Shown: positions 24,426-36,984 of the stretch, in pieces
Layout: each line of letters starts with the position of its first letter
Position numbering within the stretch: the stretch's first letter is position 1
DNA from: Takifugu bimaculatus
Taxonomy: Eukaryota; Chordata; Actinopteri; Tetraodontiformes; Tetraodontidae
DNA length: 64,000 nt
Direction: 5' to 3'
NCBI GenBank assembly: GCA_004026145.2
Contig: CP034979.1
Span: 5,312,701 to 5,376,700, forward strand
Made by a program: the position numbers and the translations under genes
Notes under the pieces: model-generated
The model's database searches: none
What the model was told of the DNA's origin: nothing
Seen by the model: the letters and a program-made list of their open reading frames with translations, nothing else

Positions 24426-27400
24426 CTGACATTGTGTGGTCAAGAATTCATCTCTTTAAGACTGTTTTTCATCTTTACTTTCCAATATCATGAGAAATTC
24501 ATTTTTGCTTTTATTTGACCATATGAAACATGTATAGGAGAGAAAATGAAATAAACTCTCACATGGGGATAACAAGAAAAACAAGTGAAAACCCACAAAA
24601 TCTCTGAGCTCAAATTTTTGATTACAGGATACTCTTGGCTCTTTACTACCAAAGAGGTTCCAGGTCTGCTTCAGAACCAGTGTTTTGTTTTTTTCACCAC
24701 CTAAGCACCAGACAACCTGCTTTCCGGGAAAGCACCTACTTCAAGTGGTCAAAGCCAAGAACTGATGGCACAGTGGGTCACCTGGGCAGGGTTGCAGACA
24801 AAAACCGGAACAGCGAAAGCTATAAACTGTCATTTTTACAATGGCTGCAGCCGGTTGGCCCCTGGTTGGGACCAGTTAAGCACTGGCTCTAGTACCAGCA
24901 CTGAACTAGGACTAGCGGTAGGTTGTTTTTGGTGGAAAACTGAAACCTCAACAGATATGACAAATAAGATATTTAGATATTTATTACTGTTAAATAGCAA
25001 AACAAGCATTCAGCTGAGCATATAGATGAACTAACGTTGCAACTGTCAAACTTCAAACCAAAACACATTTAATGCACCAAATCGGGTGTGTTATAATAAA
25101 AAAGGAGGACACACTTGGTGGTCACCCACCGTGAGCGGAGCTGATCTCCTCAGATAGAGAGGCAGACTGCAGAAAAAGATCACAGCAGCCTAAGTTGGAT
25201 CAATGGGAAGGCTTTTAACCACGGATACACAAGTCACACTGTTCCTAACACACACATACAGACACATGCAGATGAAGGAGGGTGATTGATGTCAAGTTGT
25301 CTAGTAATACACTGGCTTGTGAGGTTGCAAAGCAATTCAATTAGGATTTCCTTGTCTTTAAAGCCTGCAAAGAGTGAGACAAATCCAATCAACAAAGACA
25401 GAGAGTAGGAATGTGTGATAAGTTGGTGGAGGGATTGAGCTGGAGAAGCAATCCAAAATCAAAGAGGCCTCCCGGACCTCTGCACGCCGACATAAAGGTC
25501 ATCGAGCATTTATACGCGAGCGGACACCTACACATGAAGGAGGAGATACAGGGATTCCAGCTGGACACCTGTGCATCTGTGTGTTATGCACAGGGATGAT
25601 GGAGAGCAGCTTACAGTAATCTCATCACCAACACACCAAGAGGGAAGAGGTCAACCTATGCGCGTGCACGTGCATGCACACGTGCGCAAACACACGCACA
25701 GGTTGAACAAAGAACTGTAGAAAGAATAAAAGGGAAGAGTTGAAAGACATTTGTGTAATACTGAACATTAAAGTAGAAGAAAAATTGCTCCCATCCCTAG
25801 TAGCAACCAATTACATGGATTAATCATTGTTAAAGGGCATTTCAATGGAATTTATTATCATCCAAGGTTGCGGCAGCAGTGTCTTCTCTGATTGGGGTGC
25901 ACTTATGCATGTTTCTGCTCTCTGAATGAGGTCAACAGTGATCTACAACAATAATATACTGTATTCTCTGCACATATCTCTCTCCTATTCACAGCTTCGT
26001 TTCCAGCGTATCTTCTCATCTATTTCACAGCACAACACTCAGCTGTATCACAAGCAACTATCTTTTCTATTGTAACACAAGACACAGTAGAAACATGTGA
26101 CAAACAATGGCCATTAGTACAAGCCTGAGACCAACGTCTTCCTCACCAAAAGGAAACACTACACAGTGCAGAGAGTAAGTGAATGGACCAATTTGGCTCT
26201 CAACCATTTCTTTCTCTCTCTCTTTCTGTGTGTGTTCGATCTGTTCTTGCTATGATTTCACTTACAATTCTCTCTACGTGTTTGTTCAGTGAAACAAAGC
26301 AGTCGGTCAATGCTGTATTGTATTGTGTGCCCAAGTGTGTGAGTCTGTGTCCTTTACAGGCTCAGTAGTGTTATTGTTTGGTCTTATTGTGATCAGATGA
26401 GACAAAGAAGCAGCTAAATATGGAAAGTGCCAAACCGGTCAATGGGGAAGAAATGTGTATTTATATTTCCTGCTTTTGTGAAGCATCCCTATCGAGTTTT
26501 TCTCATCTGTGTAACAGTTTTGTGAATAAAGCAAAATCTGGGAGGACGGGTGGTGAGGGGAGCTGGGAAGATGAGGTGGAAAGAAAAGGAAAGACGTGTA
26601 GATACAAAAAGTGATCAGACAGGGAGACATGTGAAATTGGAGAAAAGACAAAAACCTGACAGGAGCTGATCAATAACCCACTCAAAGAGCTGTAGGGGCA
26701 AAGAAAAGTTACATAAATACTCCACACATCCCCCAAAAAGACAACAAAAAACTAATTATAGAGCCAAACTTCAACCACAAACATACGCACACAAACATTT
26801 TAAAAAACATTGGTTGTTCCTGTCCTAAAACACTCAGCGGTAATCCTAGGCTTAGCATTTGATGAAATCTCAAACTAAATTTGACAGGATGGCAATTACT
26901 GTGCTCTTACCATGGCATTGTGGGTAAGTCAGATTGGTAGATGCCATGTTGAGCACACTTGTGTTGGGTATTTGTCACTGTGGGTGCCAGATCTGCTGCT
27001 TTTGCCTGAAGATAATAGATGGCCATTCCTTTGTCACTCCAACCCAATCTTTGCTTTTCTTTGTCCAGAGATGCCAAATACTGAACCATGTGAAATTGCA
27101 TGATTAAAAAAAAGTCTTTAAGAGAAAAAAAATGTGTTCAACTTATAGTAACATTTGGGATTTTGATAGAATAGTAATAAGTGGCACCATGTTTCACAAA
27201 TGACAAAAAAAGTATTGAAAGACTTTTTTTGTTGATATTTCTACAGAGGTGTTAAATGTATGTTTTTTATCGCAGTGAATTCTGTCAAACTCCACAACCA
27301 ACCTTATTACACATGATATTATGGGTAAAACTGTTGCCCCGTGCTCAACATCATCACACATTTCTTTTATGTGTATTTGACTTAATTTCAAAAGCAATTA

Positions 27401-27548
27401 GCTCATTTTATAAAGAAAACAGCAAGAAAAGGAAAGTAAACAAATCAATCTAGAGAAATGCATATAAACGAAGGAGAGTCTGAGAAGTGGCAGAGAGATT
27501 TAGAGATACGGGAGAAAAAGAGAAGCGTGGACGACGATGAAAGGATAC
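24426..27548 (-). other. camkmt: camkmt intron 6
   Basis: This 3.1-kb intron contains the putative degenerate transposon at 24620-24970 and otherwise AT-rich unique DNA. No nested gene was recognised on either strand. Confidence 0.75.
24620..24970. mobile_element. Possible degenerate non-autonomous DNA transposon
   Basis: The segment contains diverged copies of phrases such as GGTTGGGACCAGTTAAGCAC, CTAGTACCAGCACTGAACTA and TTTTTGGTGGAAAACTG. They resemble a common teleost short transposon with repeated 'accagcacc' units and a 'ggtggaaa' end. I could not define termini or a duplication. It lies in the camkmt intron between the exons at 24359-24425 and 27549-27612. Open frames here carry no recognised domain. 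Confidence 0.35.
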
Positions 27549-27612
27549 TGTGAATGGACTTCTCGTTCCCATCTGATAGCAGAACTTCGTTGGCGTCAGC
27601 ACAAACTGCCAC
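27549..27612 (-). CDS. camkmt: camkmt exon 6 equivalent
   Basis: This 64-nt exon encodes VAVCADANEVLLSDGNEKSIH plus the first base of Asn. It matches human [21 protein letters not shown], the second beta strand and the acidic loop whose Asp is expected to contact the ribose of SAM. The acceptor is TCTCAG and the donor is CACA|GTATCC, a weaker donor than the others. The exon starts on a codon boundary (after ATG of exon 5) and ends in phase 1, completed by AT of exon 7. Confidence 0.94.
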
Positions 27613-30038
27613 CTGAGAGACAGAGCGACAGAGAAGAGACGAGCGAAAAGAACAAAACCACAAACATCCTCAGATGAAGTAAAGATCAGGATGCACACCA
27701 ACACGCACACACAAAATAATGACAAACATATCTATAAAGCTTCACTCTTGGCAGCCCAGCCCAGCCCACCCTCTCACACTATTGCTCCCTCTCCTCCCTG
27801 CCTCTCTCTATCTTCACCCCATTTTTATGTCTGCATTATTTTAATCATTCAATCAAATCAGTCAATACTTTTATCATTGTGGCTAGCGGTGGGGGCTGCT
27901 ATCTTGCTATCACTCTGTTCAGTAATTGCATTGTGACAGGGGATGATGGCAAGCGCAGAGCCTTTTCATTTGACGCTGGGTGTTTATCGGGCTGAGCCAT
28001 CACTCCGTTCGCCGCTGTCACTCTGCACTCAGCTCGCCGGGCCTGCCTGATGCCCTTCATATAACTTTGCAGACTGTGAGAGATGGAGAGAAAGAGAAGG
28101 GAGAATGGACAGACAGCTTTGTGCTGCGCTGTGTGAAGAAGATATAGATATAGAGGTGTGTGCTTTACTATAACCTCATCTTTTCACATTCCCTTTTCTC
28201 TTTTATATCAGTAAGTGTACGTCAGGCTGTCAATTTCTGTTGAGCGTGTGTGCCTGGGTGTGTGTCTGTGTGCATGTGTGTGTGTGTATGTGTGCAAATA
28301 CCCATGGCTAAACAGTGCAAGTAGCTATTATGTTGGCATGCACAGAAATCCCATATGATTGATTCAATGTAATCTTGACTTGTGGCTCACGCAATATAAT
28401 GTAGTGTATCAAGTATATGAATATTTCTGGGGAACAGAAAAGCGCACAACCATGCATGACTGGCGCACAGACACACATGTACTGCCCTGCAGGGTGTGTG
28501 AGGGGGTCACTGACTGCAGTGTGCCCTGCCATCTGCTCAGATGGGGAGAGAAAGCTCCAGGCAGAACCTGAGCATCAGGCTGAAAAATCAGCCGCCCAAC
28601 GTTTCAGCCCACGAGCAACAACCAGCCACCATCAACACCAACGGACTCGTACAGGCAGCCTGCATTAAAGCTTCATCTACTGTATGTCGGAACGCAAATA
28701 AGTCATACTTTTCAAGCTAAGATTCTTATTTTATCATGAGAAAATATCCTGTAACTTCAATTAACAAAATTAGAACTGTCAATAGGCTGAAACTCACAGT
28801 TTTTATGATGAATTAGATGTTAATTGTGTAGATTTAGGACACTTGGGTATCCCACAATGCACTTCACCTCATTGGCTGTTACAATGATCAAAAATTGCTC
28901 TCTATCCTTGCAGTAGTAGTAGGAGCAGTTTTTAAAGTGGTGGGGACACAGGTGAGAGACATTAAAGTATCAGGGTTAGGTGAAGGAGTAGGAGGAAGAA
29001 GAGGAGGAGGAGGAGGAGGAGGGATGCCAGGAGAGAAAGTCACACTAACACTGATGGGCCAAAGTCAGACAGAATAACTGACCCTGACCAGCTACATTAT
29101 TCTCTTTCTGGCATCTCAGAAAAGGCTTGTGGGGGTTCTTGTGATAGGCGAAGTTAAAGCAGTATTAAACCGGGATAAACTGTAAAATAAACTCCCCTTC
29201 TTACAGTAAGATAAGATAAGCTAGAATAACAAGTAAGACAAATGTGCAGGCAGAATTGACTGTAAAAGGTGAGAACTGAACGAGAGGTTTAAACAGGCAC
29301 ATGGTGGTGATTAGAAGCATCCATTTACTACACAACGACAAGAGATCACAAGTCCTTGATGATGTGCTGAAAGAGGCAGAAAGAGTTTTGCTGTAAAAGA
29401 AATCAACTGACAGATTCTGAAATGCTGCATGACTTTAAAGCTTAAAATGTTAAACAGCAGGGGGCATGTACAAGAAAACTTTCATATACCTCTCAGCAGT
29501 GGGGGAGAAAATTCACATTAGAGTGGCAGAGAAAATAACAAATTAAAGGAGGTGATGGAATATCAATGGACAGCAGAGGGCAGAGAGGACATTCAGAAAA
29601 AGGGATAAATAATGACAACAAAATGGTAATAACTAGATTTGGTGTGAGGACTTTACCTGAGGACAAATCACATTATACTGGCTGCTCGGAGATAAATCTA
29701 GACTCTCTCTCTCTCTAACTCTCTGGTGTCAAGCACATCGATTGAACACTGATGCCTGCAATGTGGAGGGCTTCTTAAGATCTTGGTTAATAAATCCTAT
29801 AGCTGACAGAGCACAGTATATTTGTGCATGTGTGTGTGTGTGTGCGCTGTGTTCATGTGATGAACAAAATATACACATTCAATCAATTTCCAACAATATT
29901 AATATTTGCGCAGAATATAAATCTAGATCAAGCTTAAATATTATGGGCTATTTTTTCAAAATAAATGAATCTGAATTTTTACACATTTTATTGTTTTAGC
30001 TTTTTAATCATACAGGAACAGACCTTCAAATTAAAAAG

Positions 30039-30114
<76 letters not shown>

Positions 30115-30118
30115 TTAC
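27613..30118 (-). other. camkmt: camkmt intron 5
   Basis: This 2.5-kb intron starts with a CA repeat next to the donor (30041-30112 on the plus strand) and holds a GAG/GGA tract at 28990-29023 and the unique block 27880-28080. No coding evidence was found. Confidence 0.8.
30041..30112. repeat. (TG)36 microsatellite at camkmt exon 5 donor
   Basis: A pure 72-bp TG tract; in the camkmt transcript it reads CA and begins about six bases after the exon 5 splice site. Confidence 0.97.
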
Positions 30119-30170
30119 CATAAGGCCAGCAAGACAAGTCATGCCTCCTCCTAACTCACACACTGCACCT
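30119..30170 (-). CDS. camkmt: camkmt exon 5 equivalent, SAM-binding motif I
   Basis: This 52-nt exon encodes (K)GAVCELGGGMTCLAGLM. The E-L-G-G-G stretch is the glycine-rich motif I loop that binds S-adenosylmethionine in class I methyltransferases, and it is nearly identical to human AVCELGGGMTCLAGLM. The acceptor is TTTCAG and the donor is ATG|GTAAGA. The intron runs into a (CA) tract in the transcript direction about six bases after the splice site (TG repeat at 30041-30112 on the plus strand). One residue fewer than my recalled human sequence sits between the FK/FR and AVCEL parts, which is a minor indel or a recall error. Confidence 0.95.
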
Positions 30171-31445
30171 CTGAAACACAGGTATGGGGACAAGTAGTGA
30201 GATTCACACTCACTCACAATCATACTCACACATTCGCACACACAGTGGATGAGCATACAGTTCGCACTCACAGGCGTGTGCTGTAATACAGACACACAGC
30301 AGGGTAAGAAATATCAATTCAACCATCAACCTGAAAGCTGAATACTGAACATTGAGAAGCACAAGCTCAATCAGCAGGAATCTAAGAAAAACCAAAAACA
30401 CACATTCACAGAATCCCGTAGCTCCTATGCTCATTCAACTCTTCCCTCTATCCTCTCACTCCTTTCATCTCGCCTTCCCTCCATCTCTCCACTTGTCCTC
30501 TTTCATCCCCCCTGCGTCCGTCCCTCTCCCGCTGACCTTCACTGGGCCGCTCTGATCAATACCCCTCTCTTCCTCGCCTCCCGTCTCTTGAATGTTAAAA
30601 CAGGAAATCAAAGGGTGACGTTCCACATTGAGTGGAAATCAAAGGTGCCTGGGTGCTTTCAGGCCTGCGCTGCCCGCGGGCCAGGCCGATGCTCAGCACA
30701 CGAGAGCAGCGGAAAGAGCAGCTCACAACACAACAGCATGGAAAGACACGCGTGTCGGGCATTTACTGCTGAGCAGCATTTACATCAGTGATCAGTAGCT
30801 GCTGGGAGACTTTTGACCGCTATTATGGTTAAATAAGGAGCAATATATTCATTCATTTTCATGAATGTAACCTCATACAGTGTGATGATCATCTGTCTCA
30901 GCATGGAGTCAAAACCTTTTTAGCAGGTGCAGAGATCCAGACAGGACACCATTTGGAACATTTGTTAGGCATGCAAGGAATTGTCAATCATTTCAATTTA
31001 TGCTTTTAGATAACACCTATAACGATGGATCGAGAGATCAAATGTGTTTGTGGTTCTTCTGCGTCTGTACTGCCACGTGACGCTTTCAGGTGCAAAGCCC
31101 TTGCAGGATTTTTTGCCATTTTCAGTAAAATTTAAAAAGCATTTTCAAAGTAAAGCTCTGTCGTAGACTTTCTTTAATGTTGCCCCGATGACTGCCATTA
31201 CACTTTGTGTCATAAAGCAATTTCCTGTCATGCAGCAGGTTTCATTTCCAGCAGGACTCACAAAAAAGTCATTACGTTGCTGCCAAACATAGTTCTGAAT
31301 GTGTCATTTGCTTCAAAAGAAAGAAATGGTACCGATAGTTTAAACAGTAAAATGTAACTGATGAAAGAAAAACAAACACTTAAACATTATTAGAACAACA
31401 AAGATGAAATTTCTGTGATGAGAGAGAAAAGAGAGAAAAACTCAC
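30171..31445 (-). other. camkmt: camkmt intron 4
   Basis: This 1.3-kb intron contains a C/T-rich stretch at 30440-30580 and otherwise unique AT-rich DNA. No gene was seen in it. Confidence 0.8.
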
Positions 31446-31506
31446 TTGAATATGTGTCTGTTCTGGAGACAGTAATGAGCCATCACCTCTTCAGATGGCC
31501 ACACAC
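31446..31506 (-). CDS. camkmt: camkmt exon 4 equivalent (calmodulin-lysine N-methyltransferase)
   Basis: This 61-nt internal exon reads (C)VWPSEEVMAHYCLQNRHIF(K), matching the human WPSEEVLAYYCLKHNNIF segment just before the SAM-binding fold. The acceptor is TTTTAG and the donor is AA|GTGAGT. The exon starts two bases into a codon whose first base must come from the missing upstream exon (C if that base is T). It ends with AA, which joins the first A of the next exon to give Lys. It is the most 5' camkmt exon I can find; nothing resembling the next upstream segment (human SFDNTGNVC) is visible on the minus strand to the right. Confidence 0.9.
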
Positions 31507-31794
31507 CTAAAACAGAGAAAAAGAGAGGCAATAAAAGAGAAAATGAGATTCAGAGAGAGAGAGAAGTTACCCAACTGATGTTTATTCATTTAAGTAAAAT
31601 GTGCAGCCATTCTACATTCTGCCAAACTGTTGTGATTTCAGTTTCCCAACATGAAAAGACCTTGAATTGGCACAAACATCTCACACACAACAAATAAACC
31701 CACCACAGTGCTCAGTCAAACATAATTAGATGCATTGTATTTTGCAGCCTGTTTGCTTCTCTTGTGGGTCCCACCTTGCCTGTGATCCAAGACA

Positions 31795-31876
31795 TCTGTC
31801 TGTCTGTCTGCCTGCCTGCCTGCCTGTCTGTCCGCCTGTCTGTCCGTCTGTCTGTCTGTCTGTCCACCTGTCTGTC
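31795..31876. repeat. (TCTG/CCTG)n tetranucleotide repeat
   Basis: About 82 bp of TCTG and CCTG units with TCCG and ACCTG variants. It is purine-free on one strand except for G every fourth base. It lies about 290 bp upstream of camkmt exon 4 in the transcript sense. Confidence 0.95.
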
Positions 31877-32193
31877 CTAAATCCCTGCAACGCATGGTAT
31901 TGTGTATGCATATGTGGGAGAGACTGTGCGTGTAAGAGAGAGAAAGGGGGTCCAGTGGATGATAATCACAGCGTGCAGGCCTGCCTGCCTTATCACCTAC
32001 CGTCAGCCCTTCTCCTTCTGTTGTGCATGTAACACACACTATGACACACAGTTACACGCTTGTTGCTATTTTCCCTGTCACCCTCCACCTACACACACGC
32101 ACATGTGCTGGCATTAGAAAAAGTCAACATAAATTTAAATAAAACTTGAGCTTTTTTTCTTTTTTTTAACAGGGAGGCTCAACTTGGCTCAGA

Positions 32194-32218
32194 CTGTGTG
32201 TGTATGTGTCTGTGTGTC

Positions 32219-32305
<87 letters not shown>
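32194..32305. repeat. Long (TG)n microsatellite
   Basis: An imperfect start with TATG and TCTG units, then an uninterrupted TG tract of about 82 bp to 32305. Confidence 0.97.
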
Positions 32306-32307
<2 letters not shown>

Positions 32308-33429
32308 ATATGAAGGAATTACTGAGGAAGAAGGCCGGGGGAGATATTGAAGAGAACAACTTTGGAGAAAAACGAGCATTGGAGGAAGAGCGAGATAGAA
32401 AATGAGTGAGGTAATAAGGGGAAAAGGGAGGAGGAAGGGAGAGCAGGTTGGGGGAGGAGAAAGAAAAGGTGGTAGTCGATATAATAAGCAGCTTACAGGC
32501 GGTTTCTCTTCACCTCATGGGGCAGACATCACTGCTCTCTCACTCTCCCTCTGTATATCTCTCTTCCTCGCACTCTCTCTTTCCCTTCACACCAGTCCAC
32601 TGAGATTAGCTCAAGCAAGGAGGATTTAATAATACCTATTGATAAAGTGTCCAAATATTCCTATCCCACATTAGGAAAAATGTCTAGGCTTGACAAAACA
32701 CACACACACACACACACACACAATGACATCCAGTGAAGAAATATTGTGTGTCTGGAAATAATCAATAACTGTGGCTAAATTGGGACGTTTCAACTGTCTC
32801 CTTCAACCTGTGTCAAAAAAGTCTCTGGAACACTTCATTTGATCAACTATCCGCTGCATGAAAATGTGCGCTCTCTGAATTCTCTAAATCCAAATAATGA
32901 ATTATATAAAACGCACAAGAATTTAGAGCACGAGTATGTAAAAAATGGCTGAAAATACATGAAAAATCTACTTTTGTTATATTTTAATGATGCGGTTCAG
33001 CTTCGCTCTTCATGTGGTGGCAGAAATAATAGTGCCAAAGGGTTACAACACACTTTACACACTTTTCCATTTAATTTCCATGCAGTCTTCTGCTGAGCGC
33101 ATGGACTTTTAACCCAGAGCCTGAAAAACTTCAATTCGTGCAATTACGGCCAAGAAGAGAATGCAAGTCTGAGTATGCACGTTAAGTCCAGTCCAGATCA
33201 CACAGGTTCCACCTCACACCACTGACCTGCTGGAGGAATGAACCGTAGAGGGTAGTAATGCAACAGCAAGACATGGTGGAAGCTACAACCCTGCTTGTCT
33301 TTAAGTCTGGAAGGATTTCTGTACTGGTTAAACTGGAATACAAGGAATCTCATATTTCTCATTTCCTCACAGGAACAACTGCTGCCAGTGCCAACAGATT
33401 AAGGTGAACTTTCACTAATACAAAGTGCT

Positions 33430-33446
33430 TGTGTGTGTGTGTGTGT

Positions 33447-33481
<35 letters not shown>
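33430..33481. repeat. (GT)n microsatellite
   Basis: A GT tract with one AT interruption, followed by a short inverted CA stretch (ACACAC at 33484-33490). Confidence 0.95.
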
Positions 33482-33483
<2 letters not shown>

Positions 33484-33805
33484 CACACACGTTTGAGAGT
33501 GAGACAGAAAGCATGAAGCAATAAGGCTTTGTAAAGCATATGTGAATCTGACGCTTAATCCCAAACACCAATAACATTAATAGCCCAAGGTGCTTAAAAA
33601 CCCATGTGTGTCTGTCAGTGTGTCAGTCTGTCTGTAAATGTGCGTGCATGTGTGATAAGCATGCGGCGTCTGTTGTTGTGTGTGTGCCTCACAGGCTGAG
33701 GTGCACTGTAGGAAATGAAGGGATCAGGAGTAGAGAGCAGATTAATCTTCCTGAGGATAATGAAATTATTTCTCACCTTCAATTACTAGATGAGGAGAGG
33801 AAATG

Positions 33806-33806
<1 letters not shown>

Positions 33807-33869
<63 letters not shown>

Positions 33870-33903
33870 GTGTGCGTGCGCGTGTGTGTGTGTGTGTGTG
33901 TGT
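33807..33903. repeat. Long (TG)n microsatellite with CG units
   Basis: A 97-bp TG tract with GCGT interruptions in its right third. Confidence 0.97.
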
Positions 33904-34845
33904 GATGCCAGTCACTAACCATGTCAATGGTGTTACTCTATAAACCATACGTGCAGCTCAGAGGTAAATGCAAATACTCTTTTAAGCAGCCTGCAGACTG
34001 TTACTGTTTAATTACTGTTTAATAACAACACTGCACAGAAGGTTGAGATCAGGACAGCAAACTCTACAAAACAATAACGCGTTCAAGAGTGTATATGTCC
34101 TCACTGTCCGCCTGATGAATGAATGATGTTTAATTTACTTTTCTGTTATTTCTCTGACAACAGAGTGAAATCAGGCGGTTTATGGACAGTTCCAGTTTAT
34201 GGAGAGTTCACATCTGTTTATTAGGTATTTTTATTTTTACAAGTAAGTGTAAATACTACAGTATTACTCCATGTTTGTCTACATTTTAAAATATATTTGA
34301 GGTATATCAGTATTTGCTTTTTTTTTTTTAAAAGTTGAATTGTCCGGAAAAGTCATTTGCAGCGTCCCATGAACTAAATCCAGTGTCCTAACCTTTCACC
34401 CTCCCACATCCTGATGACCGGGCATTTGACCTGGAAACTCTAGGATCTGTGGCAGGAGTAATCAAGCCTCAGTAACAATCTGAGGAATCCCAAGTCACTC
34501 ACAGGCCAATGGGTCAGACACAGAGACAGAATTAGCTCAAGGGCTATTACAAATATCTAAAGGGGATCCTGGTGCTATTTGAGGTATTACCACCTAAAAT
34601 AGCCCAGTAGCTAAGCCATGCTAAGCGAACACTCTGTGGATGTGACACAGTAATTTAGGATTTAAGTAAGCCTCTGCTCAAAAAGTGATTTCTGCTTTGT
34701 GCATAGTTTAAAAAGCTTATAGCCAAGTGATTGTAAAGGCCAGACATATATTAAAGAAATATGCTGGCTAAACCCAGGTATTAAGCAGTTATTTGCACAC
34801 TGGTTGACTTGTGTGGAGAATGCAGCTAAAATGTTTTGCATTCAA

Positions 34846-34974
34846 GGCATGTCCAAACCCAGTCCTCGAGGGCCACATCCAGCCAGGTTTTCTGTCCTAC
34901 CAGGCTGAGAATGCATTCAGTGGGATAGAAAACCCGGCTGGATGTGGCCCTCGAGGACTGGGTTTGGACATGCC
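34846..34974. mobile_element. 129-bp inverted-repeat element (MITE-like)
   Basis: Two 52-base arms (34846-34897 and 34923-34974) are reverse complements with 50 of 52 positions matching, separated by a 25-base loop. The arm begins GGCATGTCCAAACCCAGTCC and includes CTCGAGGGCC. The motif 'CCAAACCCAGTCCTCGAGGGCC' in both orientations is common in fish genomes and I attribute it to a non-autonomous DNA transposon, perhaps hAT-derived. The short open frame through it is a by-product of the palindrome. No clear target-site duplication was identified. Confidence 0.65.
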
Positions 34975-35544
34975 CCCTCAGGAATGCTGTTAGCAGTGTT
35001 GGCTAATACCAGCAGCTATGTAAACAATGTGTGATAGTATAGTAGAGGATTGCACAAAAGTGTGGATATAAAAATGCAATGACAATAGAATCAGAAAGAA
35101 GAGCTAATAAAGTAACGTTTGGGTTACTCACAGGTCATATCCATACACACACACACACAAAAAAAATAAATACAAAAGAAGTGTCAAGGTGGGGTTAAGT
35201 GTGCAAAGCTGCATCCTTGAACAGACACAGACCCCTCTCAGTAGTACATACTGATACTATGAAACACAATTGTGTTACACACACACAGGCACAGGTTCTT
35301 TTCCTCCCCTCAGGCCCAGTGTGTCTTCAGGCTCCGCGCTTCACTGGCAGTGATCCGCCTCCACATTAAGTGAGGCCTCAGATAATTCCTAAGCCTCCTC
35401 CATGGCCGATCCAATAAGGGATAAGGCTTTCGGCTGGCCATGATCAACTGACAATCTGTCCTCTCACACGGCTACTTTAGTGGAGGCCGGGATTACCTGA
35501 GCCAACCGAGATGGGGTACATGCAGTTCACAAGACCACAGGGCT

Positions 35545-35545
<1 letters not shown>

Positions 35546-35619
<74 letters not shown>
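35546..35619. repeat. (TG)37 microsatellite
   Basis: A pure TG tract immediately after the unique block 35330-35535. Confidence 0.97.
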
Positions 35620-35622
<3 letters not shown>

Positions 35623-36984
35623 TGCAGATGAAAAAAAAACAGCTGTCAGAAATAAATCATATGTAGACCTGCTCTCTAAGTATCATTGGAAGACATTTCC
35701 TTCCGCTGAGATCCTAACAAAGGAGGTGAACGCATGCGTAGGGGGTTCAGTGCAGGGCCTGAATTGAGCTCGATCAATTTCTACTACATGTGGGTCAAGA
35801 AGACGTGCAGGTAATCCAATTTCCTATTCATCATATAATGTATAAATAACTTGAATGTTGAGCATGTTACTCAACATTCTTCCTGTCCCACTGGTCAGGA
35901 CAGGATCATTTAGGAATATAAAAGTAGATTCAGACTGAGGAAAATCCGAATGGAGAAAATGTCGCACTTGATTGTGTTCCTGCTTTGCTGACGGAACGCT
36001 GCGACACAAGTTATCACTGTGTTGTTGCTGCATTTCCTCAGCAGCAAAGGTGTCGTTGGGATGATGGATGCCTGGAGTGTTGTATCGCATCGTGGGTGAT
36101 GGATGTGTATCGCTAATGAAATCCATAAATACAAATAAATATTATCTCTGCATGAGTGACTCCAAGGGTCTGGAAAGTGTTCACCTCCCCACCACTGCTC
36201 AGACATTAAAGGGAAGACTTGAATATCAAAAAATCCCTGTGTAATTCCTTAAATACATAATTATGTACCAGTGAAGCCCACACCATTAATCCACTGGATT
36301 CCAGATTCTGAATTATAATCAGACTAAATCAAAAAAATGAGATGACAGGCTGGTCAGATTTTGATCATAATCTGGTTCAGTATGTTCCACATTGCTGCCT
36401 GTGCACGTATGTGATACGATGTGCACATATGTGATATGATGATGTTCTCGGGGATATACAGAGTACCAGTGGCCAATCAGACAGCATGGTGAGCTGCAAC
36501 AGGTCCCATTCTTCCCATTTCTAAAGAGTGACCTGCTGAAGGTCATTTTGCGAGAGTCCTGCAGTGCTGCTGGTCCTCCCGTGGCTTCCTCCACTACCCC
36601 TGTGTCCAGGCCCGTCTCATGGTTTCTCCTCCCAACAGGAGCAGGAGAGAGGCACGGTCGGTGGCCACCACCAGTAAAACCACTCCTTAATAGAGGCTGT
36701 CTTGCTAACTGCCTGTCTTTTCCAGCTGTTATCTGTCTTCATTTGCAACAGCAGCAGGTGGAATTGATTGACAGTCATTATTGCTGCTCACCTGGACAGG
36801 CTGACATCCTGGAATCGGGATTCCATGTGACCACTACACTGGGATTACTGCGAGTTCGCCTGGTTGTGAGCAGTCTTTACATATTTTGTTTTTCCTTTTC
36901 TTGAGAGGTCTTTAATATCACCAACTACACACATAACCTCCTTTTTTAGATTTCTAACTCATTTACTAAATATTTCATCGCAGT

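Noticed and set aside
31795..31876. CRISPR-like or coding repeat array.
   Set aside because: It is a simple TCTG/CCTG tetranucleotide repeat in a vertebrate intron, without spacers.
34811..34993. 60-codon open frame across the inverted repeat.
   Set aside because: Explained entirely by the 52-bp inverted arms of a MITE-like element.
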